This document shows, in pieces, positions 8,282 to 16,806 of a stretch of 63,143 nucleotides of DNA. How positions within the stretch are numbered: position 1 is the first letter of the stretch; every line of letters starts with the position of its first letter. A program made the translations under genes and the position numbers. The notes below the pieces were generated by a model. The model did no database searches. It had not been told where the DNA came from and worked only from the letters and a program-made list of their open reading frames with translations. Source of the DNA: an uncultured Mycoplasmatota bacterium (GTDB taxonomy: Bacteria; Bacillota_I; Bacilli_A; RF39; UBA660); assembly GCA_900548695.1 (NCBI GenBank), contig URLC01000006.1, positions 1-63,143 on the forward strand. Direction: 5' to 3'.

Positions 8282-9090
8282 ACGTAGTATTCTTCTAGTG
8301 ATAAATTTGCCTCTTTTATTATTTTAGCTATCTTTTTTCCAACATAGCGGTAATGCCATGATTCATATTGATAACCAGTAATTTTTACTTTATCTTTAGG
8401 ATATCTTAAGATAAAGCCATATTTGTGGGCGTTTTCTTGCATCCATTTGAATTCTTTTGTTTCTTCAAAAGATGTATACGGAGTAATTCCATCATAGACA
8501 TCTACGACTAGCCCTGTTTGATGTTCTGAAAAGCCAGCTCTAGCAGAATATGTGTCGACTGCTTTTTTTCCATCAGCTGCGACATAAGTATTATATAAAT
8601 TTAATTGATAATCATAACTTCTATAGCTAGAAATTGCAAAAATCATCATGTTATCTTGTTTGGCATCTTGAGATAATTTTTCAAAAGCCTCTTTGGCTTC
8701 TTTTACTAGACTCATACCACTTCTAGCATAGTCAGGGTTAATTGGAACTAAATTATTAGGAACATAATTTTTAGTTAAATAGTGATATTTATTGACTAAA
8801 ATTAAATTAGTGTTTAGATTTTTTGCTGGCTTTGTATTAGTATAATAAGGCTTATCTAAACCAATATTTACGTTCATCACTACATCTTCTATAGATAAGT
8901 TTTTATTCTTTTTTTGGTAATTTATATATCTTTTTTCTTTTGTTTTGTCATAATAAGATACCTTTTCAAATTCTTGAGATATCTCTTGTTTTTTATTTTG
9001 ATTACTTTTTATTGTTGCAAGTGTAATTGTTGCTATGATTGCTACTAGAGAAATAAGAAAAATAATAATTGTTGTAATTTGTTTTTTCAT
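8260..9090 (-). CDS. D-alanyl-D-alanine carboxypeptidase, VanY/M15B family
   Basis: 276 residues from the ATG after GGTGATAAC. N-terminal membrane anchor (about 3-24), then a zinc peptidase domain with SEHQTGLVVDVYD (the S-x-H-x-x-G-x-x-x-D zinc motif, His and Asp ligands) and ESWHYRYVG (third zinc His). Trims the terminal D-Ala from peptidoglycan pentapeptides at the outer membrane face. It is divergent from dacF-like 9182, so two unrelated D,D-carboxypeptidases (zinc and serine) are adjacent. No vanR/vanS or vanX nearby, so housekeeping wall remodelling rather than glycopeptide resistance. Confidence 0.88.
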   Translation of the reverse strand: MKKQITTIIIFLISLVAIIATITLATIKSNQNKKQEISQEFEKVSYYDKTKEKRYINYQKKNKNLSIEDVVMNVNIGLDKPYYTNTKPAKNLNTNLILVNKYHYLTKNYVPNNLVPINPDYARSGMSLVKEAKEAFEKLSQDAKQDNMMIFAISSYRSYDYQLNLYNTYVAADGKKAVDTYSARAGFSEHQTGLVVDVYDGITPYTSFEETKEFKWMQENAHKYGFILRYPKDKVKITGYQYESWHYRYVGKKIAKIIKEANLSLEEYYVKEVENH

Positions 9091-9181
9091 GTTATCACCT
9101 ATTTTAATCATATTGTAATTTTATTTATTTTATTTATGTATAATTTTATTTTTTTTTTCATAAGAAATACTGGAGGTATCT

Positions 9182-10357
9182 ATGAGAAAGAAGTTAGCTG
9201 TTTTTTTATGTTTTTTATTGTTAATGCCGACTGTTGTATTTGCTAAAAAAGAGAGTGATTCTATTGATTTAATTCCTGGAGCAAGATCTGGTGTTTTAAT
9301 GGAAGCTAATAGTGGAAAGATTATTTTTCAAAAAGAAATGGATAAGGAAGTCGCAATTGCTTCCATGACAAAGATGGTATCCCAGATTTTAATTTTAGAT
9401 GCTATTCATGAGGGTAAAATAAATTGGGATGATGTAGTGACTGTTAGCCAGAATGCTGCTGATATGGGAGGATCACAGATTTATTTAAGTGTTGGGGAAA
9501 AAATAAGTGTTAGAGATTTATTTAAGGGAATATCTATGGCTAGTGCTAATGATGCAACAGTTCAAATGGCAGAAGTGTTAGCAGGAACCGAAAATAGTTT
9601 TGTTAGTATGATGAATAAAAAGGTGCAAGAACTTGGTTTGAAGCATACCAAGTTTAAAAATTGTACTGGACTTGATGAAGATGGGCATTATTCTAGTGCT
9701 TATGATATGGCTATGATAGCTCGAGAGCTAATTGTTAATTATCCAGAAATATTAGAATTTTCTTCTGTTTATGAGGATTATTTAAGAGAAGATACAAAAA
9801 ATAAATTTTGGCTAGTAAATACAAATAAATTAGTAAGATTTTATGAGGGAGCAGATGGATTAAAAACCGGTCATACGGATGCTGCTAAATATTGTTTAGC
9901 GGCAACTGCTAAAAAGAATGATTTACGATTTATTGCAATTGTTTTGGGTGAAGAAGATAGTAAAATAAGAAATCAAGAAGTAATGGAACTTTTAGATTAT
10001 GGCTTTAATAACTATCGTATGGATTTATTAAAGAGTAAGGATGAGGTAGTTAAAACTATGCCTTTAGATAAAGCTAGTAAATCAAAAGTGTCTTTTGTAC
10101 CAGTTTCTGATATTGGAATTTTATCTAAAGTTTCTGATCAGAAGAAAAAGTATACTTATGATGTAAAACTTGATAAATTTTCATTACCCGTTGTACCAGG
10201 TGATGTAGTTGGTAAAGTGATAGTTAAAAGTCAAAATAATAAAGTTACAAGTGTTGATTTAACTGTATCAGAGAAAGTAGAAGTTTTATCTTTTTGGCAA
10301 TTACTTGGTAGAGGATTTAAGGATTTAATGTCTGGAAACTTTACTTTTAATCTTTAA
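9182..10357 (+). CDS. dacF: Serine D-alanyl-D-alanine carboxypeptidase (penicillin-binding protein, S11)
   Basis: 391 residues. Signal peptide (MRKKLAVFLCFLLLMPTVVFA), then the penicilloyl-serine transferase triad: S61-M-T-K64, S121-A-N123 and K228-T-G. The C-terminal beta domain (about 275-360) and a terminal amphipathic helix (FWQLLGRGFKDLMSGNF) would peg it to the membrane. Removes terminal D-Ala from stem peptides and limits cross-linking. Size and layout suit DacA/DacF; assignment to the sporulation form DacF is tentative. GGAGGT precedes the ATG. Confidence 0.9.
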   Translation: MRKKLAVFLCFLLLMPTVVFAKKESDSIDLIPGARSGVLMEANSGKIIFQKEMDKEVAIASMTKMVSQILILDAIHEGKINWDDVVTVSQNAADMGGSQIYLSVGEKISVRDLFKGISMASANDATVQMAEVLAGTENSFVSMMNKKVQELGLKHTKFKNCTGLDEDGHYSSAYDMAMIARELIVNYPEILEFSSVYEDYLREDTKNKFWLVNTNKLVRFYEGADGLKTGHTDAAKYCLAATAKKNDLRFIAIVLGEEDSKIRNQEVMELLDYGFNNYRMDLLKSKDEVVKTMPLDKASKSKVSFVPVSDIGILSKVSDQKKKYTYDVKLDKFSLPVVPGDVVGKVIVKSQNNKVTSVDLTVSEKVEVLSFWQLLGRGFKDLMSGNFTFNL

Positions 10358-10364
10358 TTCTTAA

Positions 10365-10393
10365 TTGACTAATTATAGTAAAATGTGTATAAT
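10365..10393 (+). promoter_or_regulatory. Consensus sigma-A promoter of the SGNH hydrolase gene
   Basis: TTGACT (10365-10370), 17-bp spacer, TATAAT (10388-10393). Confidence 0.85.
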
Positions 10394-10409
10394 TTCTTTA
10401 GATAAAAAT

Positions 10410-10430
10410 AAAGGTAGTTATACCTTTTTT
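10410..10430 (+). terminator. Hairpin with T run between promoter and SGNH gene
   Basis: AAAGGTA / TACCTTT stem with GTTA loop and T run. It lies downstream of the promoter above, so it could terminate dacF read-through and also attenuate the SGNH transcript. Confidence 0.65.
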
Positions 10431-10450
10431 TATGTGGGATGTGATTTTTT

Positions 10451-11500
10451 ATGAGTAACAGCAATAATAAAAAAAATAATAAGAGGAATGGACCACAGTC
10501 TAGACAAAGAAAGAATACCCAATATCGAAATCAGAAGAATAATAAGCGGTATGATAATAGACGAAATAATCATTTCATAGATAATAATTATAAAGATGAT
10601 GGTTATGTTAAAGCAAAACACAGTAAAGAATTATTACAAGAAGATTATAGTATTACTAGACAGCAAGTATTTGATTTTGATGAGATGAAATTTTCTGATG
10701 AGTTAGATACTAGTTTCATTGAAAATAAACGGAAGAAAAAAGAAAAAATTATTGATGAATTAAATGAATCTTATAGTAAGGCAGAAAGTGCTCATGTTGC
10801 GAAAGAAAAGAAACAACGAAAGAAGAGGAATTTTACTAAAATATTTTTTATTTTATGTCTTTTTATCTTATTAATAGGAGCTATTGTAATTAGTATTTAT
10901 GCTTTAACTAGACCCGATAAGGTAAAGATTGTTACGAAAGAAAAAGAAGTGGTTAAGATTGATGATAATTATCTTTTTTTAGGAGATTCTATTACAGAGT
11001 TTTATGATTTGGATGAGTATTATGGAGATTTGCCAGTTGTTAATAGCGGAATTAGTGGAAATTCTACTAAGGATATATTAGGTGATATGGAAAAACGAGT
11101 TTATCAATATAATCCTTCCAAGGTCTTTTTGCTTATTGGAACTAATGATATTCATTATGGAACATCTTTAGATGAAATTGTTTCTAATATTGAAGAAATT
11201 GTTAGTGAAATTAGAAAGAATCGACCTTATGCTGAGGTTTATGTCGAATCTATTTATCCAGTAAACCAAGATATGGATGGGGCAGAAGATAGAACTAATA
11301 AAGAAATTATGGAAATTAATAAAAAGATAGAAAAGTATTGTAAAGATAAAAAGATTACTTATATTGATATGTTTTCTTTATTAAAAGATCCTGATTCAGA
11401 TGAGGTTAAATTAAAAGAAGATTATACTAAAGATGGTTTGCATTTATCTGATAAAGGCTATGATGTTGTTACTAAGGAGATTAAAAAGTATTTAAAATAG
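10451..11500 (+). CDS. Membrane-anchored SGNH/GDSL hydrolase
   Basis: 349 residues. The first ~120 are Asn/Arg/Lys-rich and cytosolic (probably disordered), then a membrane helix at about 127-150, then an extracellular SGNH esterase domain. Blocks: G178-D-S180 (nucleophile Ser), the Gly block at NSGISGNS, the Asn block at GTNDI, and D328-x-x-H331 in DGLHLSDKGY. Such anchored SGNH enzymes often remove or add O-acetyl groups on wall polymers; the true substrate is not readable. A long basic cytosolic arm before the helix is unusual. Preceded by its own consensus promoter. Confidence 0.85.
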   Translation: MSNSNNKKNNKRNGPQSRQRKNTQYRNQKNNKRYDNRRNNHFIDNNYKDDGYVKAKHSKELLQEDYSITRQQVFDFDEMKFSDELDTSFIENKRKKKEKIIDELNESYSKAESAHVAKEKKQRKKRNFTKIFFILCLFILLIGAIVISIYALTRPDKVKIVTKEKEVVKIDDNYLFLGDSITEFYDLDEYYGDLPVVNSGISGNSTKDILGDMEKRVYQYNPSKVFLLIGTNDIHYGTSLDEIVSNIEEIVSEIRKNRPYAEVYVESIYPVNQDMDGAEDRTNKEIMEINKKIEKYCKDKKITYIDMFSLLKDPDSDEVKLKEDYTKDGLHLSDKGYDVVTKEIKKYLK

Positions 11501-11516
11501 ATAACATATTTTAGTA

Positions 11517-11548
11517 TCTCTTTCATATATTAGTGATATAGAAAGAGA
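11517..11548 (+). promoter_or_regulatory. Stem-loop in the spoVS leader overlapping the ribosome binding site
   Basis: CTCTTTC + TATAT pairs with ATATA + GAAAGAG around a TAGTG loop (one bulged A). The 3' arm runs into GAGAGG, the probable Shine-Dalgarno of spoVS, and no T run follows, so it is not a terminator. Translational control is inferred. Confidence 0.45.
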
Positions 11549-11561
11549 GGAATTTATATTT

Positions 11562-11822
11562 ATGGAAACATTAAAAGTAAGTAGTAAGTCTAATCCTAAT
11601 AGTGTAGCAGGAGCACTTGCCAATGTTTTTCGAGAAAAAGGTACTGTGGAAATACAAGCTGTTGGGGCAGGAGCTTTAAATCAAGCAATTAAAGCAGTAG
11701 CGATTGCACGAGGTTTTGTTGCTCCATCTGGAAAGAATTTGGTGTGTATTCCTGCCTTTCAAGATATTGCGATTGATGGAGAAGAAAGGACAGCTATCAA
11801 ATTAATTATTGAGGCTAAATAG
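11562..11822 (+). CDS. spoVS: Stage V sporulation protein S
   Basis: 86 residues, the exact SpoVS size, with the family core VSSKSNPNSVAGALANVFRE and GAGALNQAIKAVAIARGFVA. A small cytosolic protein with an Alba-like fold; in Bacillus it promotes septation and engulfment progress in sporulation. SpoVS is also kept by some non-sporulators, so alone it does not prove sporulation, but CotE in the same window strengthens the case. In Bacillus spoVS lies upstream of miaB-ymcA-cotE, as here though more spread out. Confidence 0.95.
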   Translation: METLKVSSKSNPNSVAGALANVFREKGTVEIQAVGAGALNQAIKAVAIARGFVAPSGKNLVCIPAFQDIAIDGEERTAIKLIIEAK

Positions 11823-11878
11823 TCCTTTTTTTTTGGGCTTTATCATGATAAACTGTATATAGATAGGGTGGTGTTTTT

Positions 11879-12988
11879 ATGTTTTGTCCTAGATGTGGAG
11901 AAAAGATGGATCCAAATCGACGTTACTGCATGAAGTGTGGAGCTTTAAATTATGAGCATCCAGAAAATCAGAAAATGAAAAAGTATATTACAGAAGCAGA
12001 GCTTGCAAAGGCAAAGGATGATTATAATAATAATGTTGATACTATTCAAGTAGCTGGAGAGGTTATTAAGACTAAAAAAGATGATAAGAGGAAAAGTTAT
12101 GTAGATACTAAATCAGTATTTGGTCTTTTATTTTTGATGGCTATTTTATTAGGCTGTCTTTGCTATTTTGGGTTTAATTATTCTATTAGTCTATCTTTGG
12201 TTGTGGCAATAGTTTATTTTTTGATTACATTTTTTGTATTGAGTGGTATATGTATTTATATGAAGGGTGGTTATTCTGGATTTGTACCGTTAATCCCATT
12301 TTATAGTCAATATGCATATTGTGATATTGCTTTAGGTAATGGTTGGTTATTTTTGCTAACTTTAATTCCAATTTTTGGTTTATTTTATGCTTTTTACATT
12401 AATTATAGATTAGGAAAAGCTTTTGGTAAAAATGGTATATTGACAATGCTTTTTCCCGTTATTATGATTCCAATTATTTCGTTTAGTGATAGTGCTAATT
12501 ATGAAGGTGAAGGTAAAAAATATCAAGATTATGTGAAAAAAGAAAAAAGACGAAATACTAAATTTGCAGCATTAGTTTATTCTGTTTTGATTTTTGGTTT
12601 TTTATTTTTAGTTTTAAGTTCTAGTATAGGTGATAGTTTGGCTGAGGTTTTTTTAGAAAGAGATGTTCAAAAAGTTGTTGATACTGTAAAAAAAGATATT
12701 TATGATGGTATTTATGTTTGTGATCAGGGTGATATTAATAATGATGACGGAACGTATTATATTGCCTTTGATGATGCTACAAAAGTAATGGATGGCTTTC
12801 TTCCTGTTCGTTCATCAGTTAATGGTAAACAAATTCGAGGATATGTTGTAGTAGAACATAAGGGTAGAAAAAACATGTATTCTTATGTAATGACAGATGA
12901 AAAGAATGTTTTATCATCTAGTTCTTCTTCTATCACTCCTAGTGAAGTAAAAGTTCCAGAAGGAGTAATTCTTTGTAAAAAAAGTTGA
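11879..12988 (+). CDS. Zinc-ribbon membrane protein (DUF5684-like)
   Basis: 369 residues. N-terminal zinc ribbon CPRCG...CMKCG (residues 2-20), a Lys-rich cytosolic linker, then membrane helices at about 82-101, 108-130, 155-178, 185-203 and 225-248. The segment GYSGFVPLIPFYSQY...YRLGKAFGKNG matches the DUF5684 type. A beta-rich C-terminal extracytoplasmic domain follows from about 260. Function unknown; zinc-ribbon heads of this kind recur in the 15.7-18.9 kb cluster. Ends with TGA, which shows TGA is a stop here. Confidence 0.75.
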   Translation: MFCPRCGEKMDPNRRYCMKCGALNYEHPENQKMKKYITEAELAKAKDDYNNNVDTIQVAGEVIKTKKDDKRKSYVDTKSVFGLLFLMAILLGCLCYFGFNYSISLSLVVAIVYFLITFFVLSGICIYMKGGYSGFVPLIPFYSQYAYCDIALGNGWLFLLTLIPIFGLFYAFYINYRLGKAFGKNGILTMLFPVIMIPIISFSDSANYEGEGKKYQDYVKKEKRRNTKFAALVYSVLIFGFLFLVLSSSIGDSLAEVFLERDVQKVVDTVKKDIYDGIYVCDQGDINNDDGTYYIAFDDATKVMDGFLPVRSSVNGKQIRGYVVVEHKGRKNMYSYVMTDEKNVLSSSSSSITPSEVKVPEGVILCKKS

Positions 12989-13013
12989 TAAAAACTAAAA
13001 AAAGTTATATACT
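12985..13013 (+). promoter_or_regulatory. Promoter of the T-box / dipeptidase / serS unit
   Basis: TTGATA (12985-12990, overlapping the upstream stop codon), 17-bp spacer, TATACT (13008-13013). Confidence 0.75.
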
Positions 13014-13019
13014 AGTAAC

Positions 13020-13206
13020 AAATCAATAATTAGAACTAATAATAAGTATCCTTTAATTTTAGAGAAATCGTGGTTGGTGAAAACGATATTAAAGACTTAT
13101 TTATCTACTCTATAGATGAAGAAATTCCGGAGAAGTCCGTTACACTTTGAGTAAAAAAAAGGATGGTACCGTGCTTCTTGCACTCCTTGTACTATTCTTT
13201 TTTATT
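13020..13206 (+). promoter_or_regulatory. T-box leader (tRNA-sensing riboswitch) ahead of dipeptidase-serS
   Basis: The T-box core GGATGGTACCGTG lies at 13161-13173 and the Stem I apical segment ATCGT-GGTTGGTGAAA-ACGAT follows AGAGA at about 13060-13087. Terminator: 12-nt arm AAAGGATGGTAC (13158-13169) pairs with GTACTATTCTTT (13189-13200, two G-U pairs), with an inner GTGC/GCAC hairpin and T run. The terminator arm contains the T-box sequence, so antiterminator and terminator exclude each other. I could not fix the specifier codon: serine TCC at 13136 and TCT near 13108 are candidates. serS downstream suggests it senses uncharged tRNA-Ser. Confidence 0.88.
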
Positions 13207-13223
13207 TTATGGGAGGAATTTAT

Positions 13224-14147
13224 ATGATTGATATGCATTATGATTTGTTATCCATTTTGTATTATTGTCATTTAAAAAATGATTTTTCATATGTTGAAAA
13301 ACTAAAAAGAAGATTTAGAGATAATAATATTACGGGCGTTATTGCTAATCTTTATTTTATGAGTAAAGAAGAAATGCAATCAGAAATTGGGGAAGAAGAG
13401 ATTAATGTGGTCTCGATGTTTCAAATAGCAACCGATCTTTTTAAGAAATATTTTCCAACTATTAAAGCCATTTTTAGTATTGAAGGATGTGACTATATTG
13501 AAGATGAAGATGAGTTAGAAATTTTATATCATTTAGGTTTAAGAAATATCCTTTTAGTTTGGAATAATAAAAATAAATATGCTTCGGGTACAAAAGCCGA
13601 TGGTGGTTTAACAGATTGTGGAAAAAAATTTTTATTAAAAGCAATTGAATTAGGAATTAGTATTGATTTATCGCATATGAATAAAGAAACATTTTGGAAT
13701 ACAGTGGAGTTTCTTAGAGATGAAAAAAATAGAGGTCGTGATGTAAAAGTGATTGTTAGTCATTCTAATTGTTATGATTTATGTCCAGTTTTACGAAATT
13801 TAACTGATGAACAAATTGGTGTATTGAAGGAATTAGATGTTGTGATAGGGTTGGTTTCTTATAAACCATTTATTACAACCAATCATTCTGTATCGGTTGA
13901 TTCTTTAAAAGAAAAATATTTAGAGCATATAAATAGGGTTGTTGATATACTTGGTGTAAAACATGTAGGAGTATCTACTGATGATATGTTATTTGCTAAT
14001 TATTTATTTGATGAAGATTATGAAGAGATTTTTAATTATAATAATATTAAGGATGATTTGGTAAAATTATTAAAGAATAAGTATCAACAAGTAGAAATTG
14101 ATGATATATTATTTAAGAATATTGAAAATAAAATATTTATAAATTAG
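13224..14147 (+). CDS. Membrane dipeptidase-like protein, peptidase family M19
   Basis: 307 residues from ATG 13224, chosen because GGGAGG at 13211-13216 then has normal spacing. M19 zinc dipeptidases cleave dipeptides, including some with D-residues. Seen: N-terminal DMHYDLL (family D-x-H-x-D zinc motif), GLTDCGK, DLSHMNKETFW with a zinc His, IVSHSNCYDL with the second zinc His, and RNLTDEQI. No signal peptide, so cytosolic. It sits between the T-box and serS and ends 13 nt before serS, so it should be induced on the same signal; releasing serine from peptides is a reasonable but unproven role. Confidence 0.85.
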   Translation: MIDMHYDLLSILYYCHLKNDFSYVEKLKRRFRDNNITGVIANLYFMSKEEMQSEIGEEEINVVSMFQIATDLFKKYFPTIKAIFSIEGCDYIEDEDELEILYHLGLRNILLVWNNKNKYASGTKADGGLTDCGKKFLLKAIELGISIDLSHMNKETFWNTVEFLRDEKNRGRDVKVIVSHSNCYDLCPVLRNLTDEQIGVLKELDVVIGLVSYKPFITTNHSVSVDSLKEKYLEHINRVVDILGVKHVGVSTDDMLFANYLFDEDYEEIFNYNNIKDDLVKLLKNKYQQVEIDDILFKNIENKIFIN

Positions 14148-14160
14148 GAGGAGTATTGAT

Positions 14161-15450
14161 ATGATAGATATTAAATTAATTAGAGAACATAGAGATTTAG
14201 TAAAGGAAAATATAAAAAAGAAGTTTCAAGATGAAAAATTACCATTGGTGGATGAGGTTTATGATTTAGATAAACGCGTTCGTGATGTTCAAGTTGAAGT
14301 TGATGGATTAAAGGCTGAAAAGAATCGGTTAAGTAGTGAAATTGGTAAATTGATGAAGGATAAGAAATTCAATGAAGCTAATGCTATTAAGGAAGAGATT
14401 GCTAAAAATACTGATAGAATATCAGCTTTAGAAGAAGAACAAACTACACTTACTAAAGAAATTAGAGATAGAATGATGGTTATTCCACAAATTATGGATC
14501 CTTCTGTGCCTATTGGTAAAGATGATAGTGAGAATGTTGAAGTTCAAAAGTTTGGGGAACCGGTTGTTCCAGAATATGAAATTCCATATCATGCTGATAT
14601 TATCGAGAAATTAGGTGGAATGGATAAAGATGCTGCTGGTAGAACTAGTGGTCAAGGATTTTATTATTTATTAGGAGATATTGCTAGACTTCATGAAGCT
14701 ATGCTTGCTTATGCTAGAGATTTTATGATTGATGCTGGTTTTACTTATGCTATACCACCATTTATGATTCATAGTGATGTTGTTACTGGGGTTATGTCAT
14801 TTCCTGAAATGGAAGCTATGATGTATAAAATTGAGGGGGAAGATTTATACTTAATTGGAACCAGTGAACATTCTATGATTGGTAAATTTAAAGATCAAAT
14901 TATTAAAGATAATGAACTTCCAATCAATATGACGAGTTATTCTCCATGCTTTAGAAAAGAAGGAGGATCTCATGGATTGGAAGAAAGAGGTTTATATCGT
15001 GTTCATCAATTTGAAAAGCAAGAAATGATTGTTATTTGTGAACCAGAAGAATCTATGGATTGGTATCAAAAGATGTGGAAGCTAACAGTAGAGTTTTTTA
15101 GAAGTTTAGATGTGCCAGTTAGACAACTTGAATGTTGTAGTGGGGATTTAGCCGATTTAAAAGTAAAATCTTGTGATATTGAAGCTTGGAGCCCACGTCA
15201 AAAGAAATATTTTGAAGTAGGAAGTTGCTCTAATTTAGGGGATGCTCAAGCCAGACGTTTAGCTATTCGTAAGAAAGGTGAAAAGGGAACATATTTCTTA
15301 CATACATTAAATAATACAGTTGTTGCGACTCCACGTGGTTTAATTGCAGTAATTGAAAATAACTATCAAGAAGATGGAAGTATTAAAGTTCCAAAGGCTT
15401 TACAACCATATATGGGTGGTAAAGAAAAGATAGAAGTAAAAAACAAGTAA
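14161..15450 (+). CDS. serS: Seryl-tRNA synthetase
   Basis: 429 residues, normal length. Class II aminoacyl-tRNA synthetase charging tRNA-Ser. The N-terminal tRNA-binding helical arm spans about 25-105 (KLIREHRDLVKENI, then KAEKNRLSSEIGKL). Class II motif 2 is at SPCFRKEGGSHGLEERGLYRVHQFEK and motif 3 near the C-terminus at NNTVVATPRGLIAVIEN. AGGAGGAG precedes the ATG. Second gene of the T-box unit. Confidence 0.97.
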   Translation: MIDIKLIREHRDLVKENIKKKFQDEKLPLVDEVYDLDKRVRDVQVEVDGLKAEKNRLSSEIGKLMKDKKFNEANAIKEEIAKNTDRISALEEEQTTLTKEIRDRMMVIPQIMDPSVPIGKDDSENVEVQKFGEPVVPEYEIPYHADIIEKLGGMDKDAAGRTSGQGFYYLLGDIARLHEAMLAYARDFMIDAGFTYAIPPFMIHSDVVTGVMSFPEMEAMMYKIEGEDLYLIGTSEHSMIGKFKDQIIKDNELPINMTSYSPCFRKEGGSHGLEERGLYRVHQFEKQEMIVICEPEESMDWYQKMWKLTVEFFRSLDVPVRQLECCSGDLADLKVKSCDIEAWSPRQKKYFEVGSCSNLGDAQARRLAIRKKGEKGTYFLHTLNNTVVATPRGLIAVIENNYQEDGSIKVPKALQPYMGGKEKIEVKNK

Positions 15451-15499
15451 TTATTGTATAATTTTTTTGATTATTCTTATACTAGTAATGGTGAAGAAT

Positions 15500-15643
15500 A
15501 TGACAAAAAATAAACGTTGTGAAGTCATTCCAAGAGAAAGTGCTATGAAAAATATTTATATTGATAGCAATTCTAAAGAGGGGAAACTCTTAATACAAGT
15601 GGTAGAAAAGGAATCTACTTTACAAAAGCTAAAAGAAGACTAG
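15500..15643 (+). CDS. Small hypothetical protein, 47 residues
   Basis: Short frame MTKNKRCEVIPRESAMKNIY... with GGTGAAG before its ATG and a terminator beginning just before its stop. No signal peptide or membrane helix. Isolated between serS and the zinc-ribbon cluster. I do not recognise it; coding is supported by ribosome binding site, terminator placement and lack of any other content in the gap. Confidence 0.5.
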   Translation: MTKNKRCEVIPRESAMKNIYIDSNSKEGKLLIQVVEKESTLQKLKED

Positions 15644-15658
15644 TTCTTCTTTTTTTGT
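15631..15658 (+). terminator. Terminator after the 47-residue ORF
   Basis: AAAAGAAGA / TCTTCTTTT stem with CTAGT loop running into T residues; also closes the serS unit. Confidence 0.8.
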
Positions 15659-15718
15659 TAATTATCTTGTCTATTAGAGGTATTATTTCAAAAAAATATT
15701 ATGATTTTTTTATTAATG

Positions 15719-15727
15719 TGATATAAT
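15719..15727 (+). promoter_or_regulatory. Extended -10 promoter of the ydjGHI-like cluster
   Basis: TG at 15719-15720, one base, TATAAT at 15722-15727, 27 nt before the start codon. No convincing -35. Confidence 0.65.
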
Positions 15728-15753
15728 TTTTTTAGGATAGGGAGTGATATGTA

Positions 15754-16803
15754 GTGGATGTTTTGGACAATAAATGTCCAGCTTGTGGTGCCAAGATTAC
15801 TTTTAATCCTAAAAATCAAATGTGGGATTGCGAGTATTGTGGTAGTAAGTTTTCTTTAGAACAGATGATGGAATATAATAATGCCAGTTCTATTAAAGCT
15901 AATACTCAAAGTGATAAAACGTTTAAAAAACTTGAGAATATGGATGTTTATCGGTGTAAAAATTGTGGTGCTGAGGTTATGGCTGATGAGACTACAACGG
16001 CAACTTTTTGTGTTTATTGTGGGAGTACAGCAATATTAAAAGATAGAATTATGAATGGTATAGCACCAACTAAAATTATTCCTTTTAAAAAAGTGAAAGA
16101 GGATGCCGTTCTTGCTTTTAAAGGGTTAGCAAAAGGACGTCCATTGATGCCTAAGTTATTTAATAAACCGGCTAATGTTGAAAAGATATCAGGAGTTTAT
16201 ATTCCTTTTTGGGCTTATAATTTAGGCGTTGAAGGTAATATTAGTTTTAATGCAACTGATATAAAAAGATGGAGAACTTATGATTATGAGTATATTAAAA
16301 CTGATAGTTATTTGAGTAAACGTGGAGGAAAACTTAATTTTAATGGAGTATTGGTGGATGGATCTACGAGGTTTGCTGATGATTTGATGGATTCTTTGGA
16401 GCCATTTAATTATGATGAATTAGTTGAATATAATCATGCATATTTATCTGGATTTTTAGCAGAAAAGTATGATGTTGATAGTGATAAAGCGATTGATAGA
16501 GCTAATAAAAGAGTTATGAATACTGCAATTGATGTTATGAAGGAGTCAGTTTTACATCAAACTCGTATCGTTGCTACTAACGATATGCATGTTACTAAAA
16601 AAGATTGTGATTATATTTTGCTACCAGTTTGGATGGTAAATGTTAAATATAAAAATAAAGATTATACTTTTGCCATGAATGGCCAAACGGGAGAAATCGT
16701 TGGTAATATTCCTATTGATATAGGTAAAACAATTGTTATTAGTATTATTTTATTTGCAATTATTATGACTATAGTATTTTTATTATTTTATTTTGTGAGG
16801 TAG
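15754..16803 (+). CDS. ydjG: Double zinc-ribbon membrane protein, YdjG-like
   Basis: 349 residues from GTG 15754 (GGAGTGAT upstream). Two zinc ribbons: CPACG...CEYCG at 8-33 and CKNCG...CVYCG at about 68-90; a middle domain with the family GVYIPFWAYNL segment; and a C-terminal membrane helix at about 325-347, preceded by MNGQTGEIVGNIPI. Order and neighbours match Bacillus ydjG-ydjH-ydjI, which lies in an operon with a PspA-family gene and belongs to the SigW envelope-stress response. No PspA is present here. Biochemical role unknown. Confidence 0.78.
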   Translation: MDVLDNKCPACGAKITFNPKNQMWDCEYCGSKFSLEQMMEYNNASSIKANTQSDKTFKKLENMDVYRCKNCGAEVMADETTTATFCVYCGSTAILKDRIMNGIAPTKIIPFKKVKEDAVLAFKGLAKGRPLMPKLFNKPANVEKISGVYIPFWAYNLGVEGNISFNATDIKRWRTYDYEYIKTDSYLSKRGGKLNFNGVLVDGSTRFADDLMDSLEPFNYDELVEYNHAYLSGFLAEKYDVDSDKAIDRANKRVMNTAIDVMKESVLHQTRIVATNDMHVTKKDCDYILLPVWMVNVKYKNKDYTFAMNGQTGEIVGNIPIDIGKTIVISIILFAIIMTIVFLLFYFVR

Positions 16804-16806
16804 TTT

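Noticed and set aside
8260..9090. Glycopeptide (vancomycin) resistance locus
   Set aside because: Only a VanY-like carboxypeptidase is present; no VanH, VanA/B-type ligase, VanX or VanRS.
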